From: JBGAPI01 sp044221335
GTDB taxonomy: Bacteria; Pseudomonadota; Gammaproteobacteria; Xanthomonadales; Ahniellaceae
Length of the DNA: 64,000 bases
Assembly: GCA_044221335.1 (NCBI GenBank)
Contig: JBGAPI010000023.1
Span: forward strand, 13,421 to 77,420
Direction: 5' to 3'
How positions within the stretch are numbered: the first letter of the stretch is position 1; every line of letters starts with the position of its first letter. The notes beneath the pieces are model-generated. The model made no database searches. It was given only the letters and a program-made list of their open reading frames with translations, and was not told where the DNA came from. The position numbers were made by a program, and so were the translations under genes. Shown in pieces: positions 8,606 to 16,808 of the stretch.

Positions 8606-9373
8606 CTACTTCGGTTGCAGTCTGACGGCTCCGTCGACCCGGAGGGTTGTCCCGTTGAGATAGCGGTTCTGCAGGATGAATGCGACCGTCGAGGCGAACT
8701 CCTCGGGCTTGCCGAGGCGCGAGGGATAGGGCACCGAGGCGCACAGCGATTCGTAGACCGCCGGCGGCATGCCGTCGACCATCGGCGTGTGGAACACGCC
8801 GGGAGCGACGGTGACGACGCGCACGCCGATGCGGGCGAACTCGCGCGCCATCGGCAGGGTCATGCCGACCACGCCGCCCTTCGACGCGGAGTAGGCGGCC
8901 TGGCCGATCTGGCCCTCGAACGCCGCGATCGACGCGGTGTTCACCACGACGCCGCGCTCGCCGTCCTCGCCGGCCGCGTTGGACTGCATCAGCGACGCGG
9001 CGGCCTTGGCGACATTGAACGAGCCGACCAGGTTGACCCGCACGGTGGTCTCGAACTGCGACAGCGGCATCGGACCATCCTTGCCGAGCACGCGTCCGGC
9101 GCCGAGGATGCCGGCACAGCTGATCGCGGCGTTGAGGCCGCCCATCGTGTCGCGGGCCTTCGCGATGGCGTCGCGCACGCCGTCCTCGCTGGTGACATCC
9201 GTCCGCACGTAGCTCGCCGCGGCACCGAGCGCCGCGGCCGCGGCCTGGCCCTTCCCGTCGTTGACATCGAGCAGCGTGACCCTGGCGCCGTGGGCGACCA
9301 GATGCTGCGCGACGGCGTAGCCGAGTCCGGAGGCGCCGCCGGTGATGACGGCCTGGGTGTCGGAGAGGTTCAT
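8606..9373 (-). CDS. Short-chain dehydrogenase (3-hydroxyacyl-CoA dehydrogenase type 2-like)
   Basis: 255 residues of classical SDR. The cofactor motif is TGGASGLG near residue 12, with LDVND after beta-2 suggesting NAD preference. The catalytic Tyr-Lys is in YSASKGG (near 170), with the Ser in NTASIAAFEGQ. The pattern of GQIGQAAYSASKGGVVGMTLPMAREFA and PGVFHTPM resembles HSD17B10-type 3-hydroxyacyl-CoA dehydrogenases of fatty acid and branched-chain catabolism. The exact substrate is not proven. The frame is open far upstream but the start at 9373 gives the normal N-terminus. It lies upstream of efpL on the same strand, separated by repeat DNA. Confidence 0.85.
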   Translation of the reverse strand: MNLSDTQAVITGGASGLGYAVAQHLVAHGARVTLLDVNDGKGQAAAAALGAAASYVRTDVTSEDGVRDAIAKARDTMGGLNAAISCAGILGAGRVLGKDGPMPLSQFETTVRVNLVGSFNVAKAAASLMQSNAAGEDGERGVVVNTASIAAFEGQIGQAAYSASKGGVVGMTLPMAREFARIGVRVVTVAPGVFHTPMVDGMPPAVYESLCASVPYPSRLGKPEEFASTVAFILQNRYLNGTTLRVDGAVRLQPK

Positions 9374-9713
9374 GGCGCGGTCCGAGAAGAGGGGGCCGCA
9401 TTGTAGTTGCGCCGGGTCGTCGGGTGCGGGCGATTTGCTGACCGGCGACGGAACGCGAGGCGCGCCAAGGCGGTACAACTCGATTGCGAAGCCCTGGACA
9501 GCCCAACGGCCACGCCGTTGTACCCGCCGATAGCGAAGCCGCTGTACGAGCCGGCGATGAAGAGGCTGTCGCGGGAGGGGCTCAGCTCCGGATGACAAGG
9601 ACATCGGAAGAGCGCAGGCCCGTCCGTACGGCCTGCAACCGACTCCTTCGCACTTCCAGCGCCTCGCCATCGCGGCGAAACCGCCCCCGACAGCGGGAAG
9701 GCCTGGGCGACCT
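9374..9713. other. Intergenic region (340 nt)
   Basis: No supportable gene. A 7-bp hairpin with a 3-nt loop (CAACGGC-CAC-GCCGTTG) lies at 9504-9520. The rest shows no repeat shared with other parts of the window. Promoter elements for the SDR gene are expected near 9380-9450, but none stands out. Confidence 0.4.
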
Positions 9714-10202
9714 CTACAAATCGCGCTGGTAGTACGCGTCGCAGGCGAAGTGTCCGGTCGCGCCGCACGGCGCCGCGATCCGCACGAAGCCATTGGCCTC
9801 GTAGAGCTTCTGCGCCGCGGTCATCTGCTGCAGGGTTTCAAGGTAGCAGCGCGCGTAGCCGTGGCCGCGGGCGGCGTCCAGGCAACAGGTCATCAGCGCC
9901 TGACCGGCGCCGCGACCGCGCAGCTCCGGCAGGAAATACATCTTTCGCAACTCGCAGGTCGTGCCGTCGCCACCGGCCAGCGGCGCGATGCCGCCGCCGC
10001 CCAGCACGATGCCGTCGACCTCGACCACGAAGTAGGCCGAACGCGGAGCGGCGTAGGCCACGCTCATGTGATCGACCTCGGCGTCGTGGATGGCGAAGCC
10101 CGGCCCGTCGGCGCCAAATTCGGGCATGACGGTGCGGATGATGGCGGCGATGCGGAGGTCGTCGCTGGTGGAGATCGGGCGGACGGCGAAGGATTTCGAC
10201 AT
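9714..10202 (-). CDS. GNAT-family N-acetyltransferase
   Basis: 162 residues. The acetyl-CoA pocket is visible as CELRKMYFLPELRGRGAGQALM (motif A, the Q/RxxGxG/A type), followed by LDAARGHGYARCYLETLQQMTAAQKLYEANGFVRI, which matches motif B with the usual Tyr. The substrate is unknown; single-domain GNATs act on amino acids, peptides or small amines. It stands alone between an SDR gene and an inverted repeat element on the same strand. Confidence 0.85.
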   Translation of the reverse strand: MSKSFAVRPISTSDDLRIAAIIRTVMPEFGADGPGFAIHDAEVDHMSVAYAAPRSAYFVVEVDGIVLGGGGIAPLAGGDGTTCELRKMYFLPELRGRGAGQALMTCCLDAARGHGYARCYLETLQQMTAAQKLYEANGFVRIAAPCGATGHFACDAYYQRDL

Positions 10203-10218
10203 GGCGCGAGTCTAAACC

Positions 10219-10324
10219 CGTCATTGCGAGCGCAGCGAAGCAATCCAGCGCCTTCGCATTCTCGCGTTGCAGAGCACCGTCGCTGGCTTGCTTCGTCGTC
10301 GCTGCGCTCCTCCTCGCAATGACG
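10219..10324. repeat. Dispersed palindromic element, copy 1 (TCATTGCGAG termini)
   Basis: The element begins CGTCATTGCGAG...GAAGCAATCCAG and ends ...GCTTGCTTCG...CTCGCAATGACG, so its ends are inverted repeats of one another. A second, better preserved copy is at 39653-39765, a degenerate one near 44890, and an isolated end (CTCGCAATGAC) at about 27387. It contains no ORF. The size and termini suggest a non-autonomous MITE-like or REP-like element. Confidence 0.75.
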
Positions 10325-10335
10325 GAGGTTTTCCT

Positions 10336-10370
10336 CAGCCCTCAGTCCGCAGCCTTCAGTCCGCAGCCCT
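10336..10370 (-). repeat. Five tandem heptamers CAGYCCK at a stop codon
   Basis: Units CAGCCCT, CAGTCCG, CAGCCTT, CAGTCCG, CAGCCCT. On the minus strand the last junction reads TGAGGGCTG, and that TGA is the stop codon of the GGDEF-EAL gene (10370-10372). Confidence 0.8.
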
Positions 10371-12970
10371 CAAGAATGCACCCCGAACCTCCGCGCGAAC
10401 TCCGCGAATTCCCTCGGCGAAAGCGGCCGCGAGAACAGGTAGCCCTGGGCGTAGCGGGTGCCGTGGGACAGCAGGAACTCGCGCTGCTGCTCGTTCTCCA
10501 CGCCTTCGGCGACCAGGTCCAGTCCCAGGTTCTTGGCGATCGAGATGATCGACAGGCAGATCGCGGTGTCGGGGCGGTTGGCGGGGATGTCGCGGAGGAA
10601 GCCGTGGCTGATCTTGAGGCCGTCGAAGGGCAGGCGGCGCAGGTAGCCGAGCGCCGAATAGCCCTCGCCGAAGTCGTCGATCACCAGGCGGACGCCGAGA
10701 CCCTTCAGCGCCTCGAAGGTCGACATGGTGTCGGCGATGTCGTCGATCAGCACGCGCTCGGTGAGCTCGAGTTCGAGGACGTCGCCCGGCAGGCCGGCCT
10801 CGTTCAAGGCCGCGCCGATCATGTCGACCAGGCCCTCGCCGACGAACTGGCGGTAGGAGACGTTGACCGCGATCCGCGGGATCGGCACGCCGGCGTCGCG
10901 CCAGTCGCGCATCTGTCGAAGCGTCTGCCGGATCACCCAGGCGCCGATCCGGACGATGTCGCCGGTGTTCTCGGCATGCGGGATGAACACGTCCGGCGTG
11001 AGTTCGCCGAGCATCCGGCTGTTCCAGCGCAGCAGGGCCTCGGCGCCGACCAGGCTGCGGTCGGCGAGGTTGACCTGCGGCTGGAACTTCAGATGGAACT
11101 CGCCGTGGTCGAGCGCGCGCCGCAGCTGGGTCTCGATCATCAGCCGCTCGGTCAGGCGCCGCTCGAGCTGTGGGGAGAAGCGCTGCCACTGGTTGCGGCC
11201 GCGGCGCTTGGCCTCGAGCATCGCGGCGTCGGCGTGGTTGATCAGCTGCTGCACCGACGCGCCGCCTTCCGGCCACAGCGCGATGCCGACCGAGGCGGTC
11301 AGGCTGAATTCCTCGCCGCCATAGCGGAACGGCTCGACGAAATTCTGGGTGATCCGCTCCGCCAGCGCGTCGGCGTCAGCGGAACCGGTGCTCGCCGGCA
11401 GCAGCACCATGAACTCGTCGCCGCCGAAGCGGGCCAGCAGGCCGCGGTCGCCGACCACCGATCGCAGCCGGCTGGCGGCGGCGACCAGCAGGCCGTCGCC
11501 GGCGGCGTGGCCGAGCAGGTCGTTGACCATCTTGAAGCGGTCGAGGTCGATGTAGAGCAGGCTCGGTCCCTGCAGCGCCGCGCGCTCCTGGGCGTCCTGC
11601 ATCTCGGCCAGCAGGGCGTCGCGGTTGGCGAGTCCGGTGAGCGCGTCGGTGAGCGCCTGGCGGCGCAACTGTTCCTCGGCGAGCTTGCCGGCGGTGATGT
11701 CCTGCATGGTGCCGGACACGCTGTCGACCCGGCCGCGATGCATCTGCGGATGGCCGAGGACGCGCAGCCAGCGCTCGTGGTGGCGCGCGGTGGTGACGCG
11801 CAGCTCGAGGTCGAAGTGGTGGCCGCCGCTGCGCAGCGAGGCGACGACCGACTCGAACCGCGCCGCATCGCTCGGATGGAAATAGCGCAGCAGGCCGGCC
11901 CAGTCGAGCGGGTCGCCGACCGGCAGCTCGAGCAGGCGGAACATCTCGGCGGTGAGGAACAGCGCGTCGCGGTTGAGGTTGCGCTCCCAGCCGCCGATCC
12001 GCGCCAGCCGCTGGGTCTCCTCGAACAGCTCGCTCTGGCGCTTCAGCGCGGTCACGTCGGTGAACAGCGAGATCGCCTGGAACGGCTGCGCCTCGTCGTC
12101 GAGGAACTGCGGCACCGCGGTCACCGCGAACCAGCGCACGCCGGGCAGGTGCGGGCTCGACACCCCGATCACGGTGTTGGCGACCGACTGGCCGCTGGCG
12201 AGTGCACGCAGGGCCGGCAGTTCGCCGCCGCGCAGCAGGCGGCCGTCGGCGTCGACAAAGCTCCATTGGCCCCGCGGGTCCTCGCGGACCAGCGCGTTCT
12301 CGTCGGCACCGAGCAGGCGTTCGGCCGCGGCGTTCACGCCGATCACCCGGCCGTTCGGGTCGTGCACCAGCAGGCCCTGGTCGAGCGATGCCAACAGCCG
12401 CCGGTAGCGTTCCTCGGAACTGCGCAGCTGGGTCTCTACGACGCGGCGGCGGGTGATGTCGCGCGCCACCGCGACGATCCGGCGCTCGTCGCCGTCGAGG
12501 TAGACGTTGGAGTGCACCTCGACCGGGAAGCGGGAGCCGTCGCCGCGGGTGTTCCAGGTCTCCACCGTGTGGGTCGACCCGACCTTGAAGGTCGGTCGCA
12601 GCCGCTGCATGTGGTCGGGCGGCAGGTCGGGGTTGAGCACCGCGAGCCCCATGCCCTTCAGCACGTCGAGCGGATAGCCATAGAGCGTGCTGGCGGTCCG
12701 GTTGGCGTCGAGGATCGTGCCGTCGAGCGCATGCACGGTCACGGCGTCCGGTACTGCGTCGAGCACGCCGCGGTAGCGGGCCTCCAGGGCCTCCGCGGTG
12801 TCGATCAGGTGATCCAGCGACTTGCGGCCGCGGCGCAGCGCGGACGCGGCGAGCGACTCCGGCGGGGACTCCGAGAGGGCTTCGGCGATCCGCTGCAGCA
12901 CCCGCTCCGCGGCGTCGCGCAGGGATGGGACCTGGTTGCTACCGGTCGCTCGGGTTGTGGATCGCGTCAT
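10370..12970 (-). CDS. PAS-PAS-PAS-GGDEF-EAL cyclic-di-GMP signalling protein
   Basis: 866 residues. Three PAS sensor modules occupy roughly residues 60-180, 185-305 and 315-430. A GGDEF domain follows (DALTGLANRDALL to LLARFGGDEFMVLL, intact GGDEF signature), then an EAL domain (GAEALLRW, NVSYRQF, DDFGEGYSALGYL, VAEGVENEQQ). Both catalytic signatures look intact, so diguanylate cyclase and phosphodiesterase activity are both possible. No RxxD inhibitory site lies five residues before GGDEF. No membrane helix is seen, so the protein should be cytosolic. The start at 12970 follows GGAGGG at about 11 nt and a closer AGGG. Confidence 0.93.
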   Translation of the reverse strand: MTRSTTRATGSNQVPSLRDAAERVLQRIAEALSESPPESLAASALRRGRKSLDHLIDTAEALEARYRGVLDAVPDAVTVHALDGTILDANRTASTLYGYPLDVLKGMGLAVLNPDLPPDHMQRLRPTFKVGSTHTVETWNTRGDGSRFPVEVHSNVYLDGDERRIVAVARDITRRRVVETQLRSSEERYRRLLASLDQGLLVHDPNGRVIGVNAAAERLLGADENALVREDPRGQWSFVDADGRLLRGGELPALRALASGQSVANTVIGVSSPHLPGVRWFAVTAVPQFLDDEAQPFQAISLFTDVTALKRQSELFEETQRLARIGGWERNLNRDALFLTAEMFRLLELPVGDPLDWAGLLRYFHPSDAARFESVVASLRSGGHHFDLELRVTTARHHERWLRVLGHPQMHRGRVDSVSGTMQDITAGKLAEEQLRRQALTDALTGLANRDALLAEMQDAQERAALQGPSLLYIDLDRFKMVNDLLGHAAGDGLLVAAASRLRSVVGDRGLLARFGGDEFMVLLPASTGSADADALAERITQNFVEPFRYGGEEFSLTASVGIALWPEGGASVQQLINHADAAMLEAKRRGRNQWQRFSPQLERRLTERLMIETQLRRALDHGEFHLKFQPQVNLADRSLVGAEALLRWNSRMLGELTPDVFIPHAENTGDIVRIGAWVIRQTLRQMRDWRDAGVPIPRIAVNVSYRQFVGEGLVDMIGAALNEAGLPGDVLELELTERVLIDDIADTMSTFEALKGLGVRLVIDDFGEGYSALGYLRRLPFDGLKISHGFLRDIPANRPDTAICLSIISIAKNLGLDLVAEGVENEQQREFLLSHGTRYAQGYLFSRPLSPREFAEFARRFGVHS

Positions 12971-13135
12971 GCCCTGCCATTCCCTCCGGGGATAGGCAAT
13001 GGAACGAGACTACGGGCCGAATCCGCCAGGACAAAGCGCGTCAAGTCGAGGATCAGCAATCTTTGACTCGGTTACAGGGCGTGACGCCCGTCGGTCCCGA
13101 GAGTGCACCGCGGCGCGCGAACACACAAGCGATCG

Positions 13136-15256
13136 TCACGATCGTCCGGCGCCGGAGAGGATCCGCTCGGCCAGCGCAGCGAGCGCGGAACGGCCATCGA
13201 CCAGGGACGGCAGCCCGGCGGCGATCGCGGCGCCGAGGTGGTGCCGCTCGTCCGGCGTGTGCGCAAGCCGGACCGCTCGCGCCGCGGCGTCGTCGATGTC
13301 CGTGGCGACCAGCGGCCCGGCGATCCCGAGCGCGTCCAGCATCGCCCGGGTCTGGCGGCCGCGCAGGTAGCGGCCGGGCAGGGCGACGATCGGCAGGCCG
13401 ACGGTGAGCGCGTCGAGGCTGGTGTTGCCGCCGGACCAGTGCGGCGGATCGATCATCACGTCCGCGCAGGCGAGCCGGGAAAGGAACTCGTCGCGGCCGG
13501 ACAGCGGCGCGACCTGCAGGTGCCGGCTGGCGTCCAGCCCGGCCGCCGCGAACGCCGCGGCGATCCGCCGACGAAGCCGCTCCGTCGCCAGCGGCGCCTC
13601 ATTGTCGAACAGCAGGATCCGCGCCGCCGGGTCGCGTCGGGCGATCGCCACCAGCAGCGCGTCGGTGTCCGGGTGAATCTTGAAGGCCGACTGCGGCAGG
13701 ACGTACAGCGGACCGGAAGGCAGGCCGAGCTCGGCGCGGGGCCGCCGCGGCGGCGGTGTCGGCAACGGGTAGCGGGTCGCGAGGCCGGGGAGCCGCCACA
13801 GCGACTCGCGATAGTGCGATTGGGCATCGGCCGCTTCCATCGCATCGGGCACCACGAAGACGTCGATCGACGGCAGGCCGGTGGTGACGGGATGTCCGTA
13901 GCCGGCGATCTGGAACGGCGCCAGGCGACAGGCGGCAAGTGCAGCGCTGCCGAGGTCCATGCCGACCTCGGGGTAGACGACGACGTCCGCCTCGGCCGCT
14001 CGGATCGTCGCCGCGACCTCGTCCAGCGCCGCCGCGCCGAGTTCGATCCATCTGCTGGCGCTCGCGGCGATCCGCCGCGAATGGGCATCGACCACGCCGC
14101 CGTGCTGGAACACCAGGGTCTCGGCCCCGGCGGCGGTCAGCGCATCGATCCACGCTGCGAAATAGACGCCGGCGGTGCAGTAGCGGAAGATCGAGCCGAC
14201 GAAGGCGACGCGGGGCCGTGCCCGCTGCGGCGGTGCCGGTGGCTCCTGCAGCGCGGGGGCGATCGTCGACAGCAGGCGACAGGCGAGGTCGCCGTAGCGC
14301 GACTGCAGCTCGCGATCGTCGCGACCCTGGTAGGCCAGCAGGAAATTGCTCCAGGCGATCGCGTCGAGGCCGGGGGCGAGGTCGCGCAGGCGGTCGGCGT
14401 CCAGCGACCCGTCGAGATCGGCAAGCGCGGCGGCATAGCGACTGCGCTCGGCGGCGAGGTCCTCGGCGCCGGCGTGGACCGCCGGCAGGGACAGGGCGGC
14501 ACCGATCTGCGCGCGCAGTTCGGCGGGGCGGCGCGGTCGACCGTCCGCCGGCGCCGCCAGGCGATGGCAGCGGCGCGCGGCCGCGCCATCTCCGGCCATC
14601 GCGAAGCGCTGCGCGGCGGCGGCGATCAGCGCCGGCGGCGGCGTGTCGACACGACGCAGGGTGGCCTCGACGGCATCCACAAGTCCGGCGTCGGCCAGGG
14701 TGGTGATCTGGGTGGCGAGCGGGATCGCGGCGAAGTCGATCGGCGGCGACGCGAGCGCGGACAGTCGCCCGGCGGCGGCCTGCGGCGCCGTCGGCAGCTC
14801 CGCGCGAGCGAGGTGGAACGCCGCCTCCCGGTCCTCCGGCGCCGCGGCCACGAGACGACCGAGCAGCGTCCGGGCGCGGTCGTGGCGGCCGCTGTCGAGG
14901 TCGCTGACGGCGAGGTTGAAGGCCGCCGCGCCGTCGTCCGGCGCCAGCCGGAGCGCGTGCTCGAAATCGGCGATCGCGCCGGCGCGGTCGTTCGCGCGCC
15001 GCCGCGACCCGCGGGTCAGCAGGACCTGCACGAGGTTGTGGGTGAGAGCCGGCTGGTCGGGGTGGAGGGCCCGCAGGCGCTCCAGCGCGACCGCCGCTCC
15101 GTCCAGGTCGCCGCCGCGGATCGCGAGGTTGGCGCGCACGGTCCAGGCGTCGGACTGGTCCGGGTCGAGGTCGAGCACCTCGGCGGCGAGGCGGAGAGCG
15201 AGCGCGGCATCGCCGCGCGCGTAGGCCGCACGCAGCGCGGCGATCCGCTCTCTCAT
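13136..15256 (-). CDS. TPR/GT41 (SPINDLY/OGT-like) glycosyltransferase
   Basis: 706 residues. The N-terminal ~150 residues form TPR-like helical repeats (AAYARGDAALALRLAAEVLDLDPDQSDAW, GAIADFEHALRLAPDDGAAAFNLAV). The C-terminal half matches the O-GlcNAc-transferase/GT41 fold: HPVTTGLPSIDVFVVPDA, PQSAFKIHPDTDALL, and the nucleotide-sugar site WSGGNTSLDALTVGLPIVALPG. Such enzymes transfer a sugar from a UDP donor to Ser/Thr or Asn of proteins. The start (15254-15256) overlaps the mvaB stop by 4 nt, making this the last gene of the mccA-mvaB unit. A much longer frame upstream is the shadow of mvaB. The target protein is unknown. Confidence 0.85.
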   Translation of the reverse strand: MRERIAALRAAYARGDAALALRLAAEVLDLDPDQSDAWTVRANLAIRGGDLDGAAVALERLRALHPDQPALTHNLVQVLLTRGSRRRANDRAGAIADFEHALRLAPDDGAAAFNLAVSDLDSGRHDRARTLLGRLVAAAPEDREAAFHLARAELPTAPQAAAGRLSALASPPIDFAAIPLATQITTLADAGLVDAVEATLRRVDTPPPALIAAAAQRFAMAGDGAAARRCHRLAAPADGRPRRPAELRAQIGAALSLPAVHAGAEDLAAERSRYAAALADLDGSLDADRLRDLAPGLDAIAWSNFLLAYQGRDDRELQSRYGDLACRLLSTIAPALQEPPAPPQRARPRVAFVGSIFRYCTAGVYFAAWIDALTAAGAETLVFQHGGVVDAHSRRIAASASRWIELGAAALDEVAATIRAAEADVVVYPEVGMDLGSAALAACRLAPFQIAGYGHPVTTGLPSIDVFVVPDAMEAADAQSHYRESLWRLPGLATRYPLPTPPPRRPRAELGLPSGPLYVLPQSAFKIHPDTDALLVAIARRDPAARILLFDNEAPLATERLRRRIAAAFAAAGLDASRHLQVAPLSGRDEFLSRLACADVMIDPPHWSGGNTSLDALTVGLPIVALPGRYLRGRQTRAMLDALGIAGPLVATDIDDAAARAVRLAHTPDERHHLGAAIAAGLPSLVDGRSALAALAERILSGAGRS

Positions 15257-16143
15257 GCCGCGGCGAGCGCCTTGCCGACCTTCGCGCCGGTCTCGCGGCC
15301 GAGCACCGCGCTGATCCAGCGGCCGACCTCGGCGAGCACCGGAAGGTCGATGCCGGTCGCGAAGCCCATCCCGTGCAGCAGGTAGACCACGTCCTCGGTG
15401 GCGACGTTGCCGGTCGCGCCCTTGGCGTAGGGGCAGCCGCCGAGGCCGGCGACGGACGCGTCGACCACCCGCAGGCCCTCGAGGACGCAGGCATAGACGT
15501 TCGCCAGCGCCTGCCCGCGAGTGTCGTGGAAGTGGCCCGCGAGGGCAGCGATCGGGACCTCTCCGGCGACCGCGCGCAGCATCGCGCGGGCCTTGTCCGC
15601 GGTGCCGACGCCGATGGTGTCGCCGAGCGAGATCTCGTAGCAGCCCATCCGATACAGCGCCTTCGATACCCGCACCACCTCCGACACCGCGACCTCGCCC
15701 TGGTAGGGGCAGCCGAGCACGGTGGAGACGTAGCCACGGACCTGCACGCCGTCGGCGCGCGCGCGCTCCAGCACCGGCTTGAAGCGCTCGAGCGACTCGT
15801 CGATGCCGGCGTTGGTGTTCCTGCGGTTGAACGCCTCGGAAGCCGCGGTGAACACGGCAACCTCGCGCGCACCGGCGGCGCGCGCGCGTTCGTAGCCGGG
15901 CTCGTTCGGCACGAGGACCGGGAGGCGGACCGCGAGATCGCCGACACCGGCCATGACCTCGGCGGCGTCGGCCATCTGCGGGACCCACTTCGGGCTGACG
16001 AAGGCGGTCGCCTCGACGGTGCCGTGGCCGGCGGCGGCGAGGCGGCGGATCAGCTCGATCTTGGTCGCGGTCGGTACATCGGCCTTCTCGTTCTGCAGGC
16101 CGTCGCGTGCGCCGACTTCGACGATGCGGATCGGGCCGCTCAC
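15253..16143 (-). CDS. mvaB: Hydroxymethylglutaryl-CoA lyase
   Basis: 296 residues from a GTG start (16141-16143), supported by a GTGA overlap with the preceding lipoprotein gene and by the standard length. It cleaves HMG-CoA to acetoacetate and acetyl-CoA, the last step of leucine degradation. Visible signatures are VEVGARDGLQNEK at the N-terminus (catalytic Arg, metal Asp), HFHDTRGQALANV (metal His), and the lyase motif GLGGCPYAKGATGNVATED with the active-site Cys. It overlaps the glycosyltransferase downstream by 4 nt. The methylcrotonyl-CoA carboxylase biotin subunit is two genes upstream, supporting the leucine role. Confidence 0.96.
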   Translation of the reverse strand: MSGPIRIVEVGARDGLQNEKADVPTATKIELIRRLAAAGHGTVEATAFVSPKWVPQMADAAEVMAGVGDLAVRLPVLVPNEPGYERARAAGAREVAVFTAASEAFNRRNTNAGIDESLERFKPVLERARADGVQVRGYVSTVLGCPYQGEVAVSEVVRVSKALYRMGCYEISLGDTIGVGTADKARAMLRAVAGEVPIAALAGHFHDTRGQALANVYACVLEGLRVVDASVAGLGGCPYAKGATGNVATEDVVYLLHGMGFATGIDLPVLAEVGRWISAVLGRETGAKVGKALAAA

Positions 16144-16808
16144 GGCGAACGCCCCTTGCCGGGATGCGCGGTGAGTTCGGCCTCGAACTGCTCCGGCGTC
16201 TGGTCGCGATGCTGCAGCACCACCATCGGCTTGCGTTCGAACAGGTCGAACTTCGACACCACCGCCACCATCGTCTTCGCGTCCCCGCGGACGAAGTTCG
16301 ACAGGGTGCCGCTGGTCTTCAGCAGGTGGCCCTTGATCTTGTCGTCGAGAATCCAGTGCGCGAGCTTCTCGTGGTCGACGTCGAACACCTCGATCTGGTC
16401 GCGGTGCACGCGGTAGCGGAAGTACAGGAAGGTCTTCTCCGGGGGTTCGCTCATCCCCGGCACCGGGCCGAGGTCCTCCACCGGTTTCAGGGCGACGTCG
16501 GAGAAGACAAGGTAGCGCTCGTGACCGACGGTGGCGTACTCGACGGCGATCTCGGCGGCCCGGAGCGGCTTGCCGGGACCCTCCTGGTCGAGCATGAAGA
16601 AGCGGCAGGCGGGGTCGACGTAGATCGCCGCGGCGTCCTTCTCGTCGCCGGGCTTGCCGCTGTGGTCCTCGCCGATCCAAAGTCCCTTCCAGCTCGGATC
16701 GCAGCGGTCGAGCTTGTCGCCGAGCGGCGCCTCGAAGCGCGTCACCGAGCAGGCGCCGAGCAGCCATGCGGCGGCGATCAGGACGCCACCGCGGATGAAT
16801 CCGTTCAT
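16140..16808 (-). CDS. Lipoprotein of unknown function between mccA and mvaB
   Basis: 222 residues with a lipoprotein signal peptide: MNGFIRGG, hydrophobic VLIAAAWLL, lipobox LLGAC with Cys near residue 20. The mature part is beta-rich and polar (WKGLWIGEDHSGK, RFFMLDQEGPGKPLRAAEIAVEYATVGHERYL, SGTLSNFVRGDAKTMVAVV). I do not recognise a family. It overlaps mccA (ATGA) and mvaB (GTGA) by 4 nt each, so it is translated within the leucine-catabolism operon although an envelope lipoprotein has no evident role there. Confidence 0.8.
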   Translation of the reverse strand: MNGFIRGGVLIAAAWLLGACSVTRFEAPLGDKLDRCDPSWKGLWIGEDHSGKPGDEKDAAAIYVDPACRFFMLDQEGPGKPLRAAEIAVEYATVGHERYLVFSDVALKPVEDLGPVPGMSEPPEKTFLYFRYRVHRDQIEVFDVDHEKLAHWILDDKIKGHLLKTSGTLSNFVRGDAKTMVAVVSKFDLFERKPMVVLQHRDQTPEQFEAELTAHPGKGRSP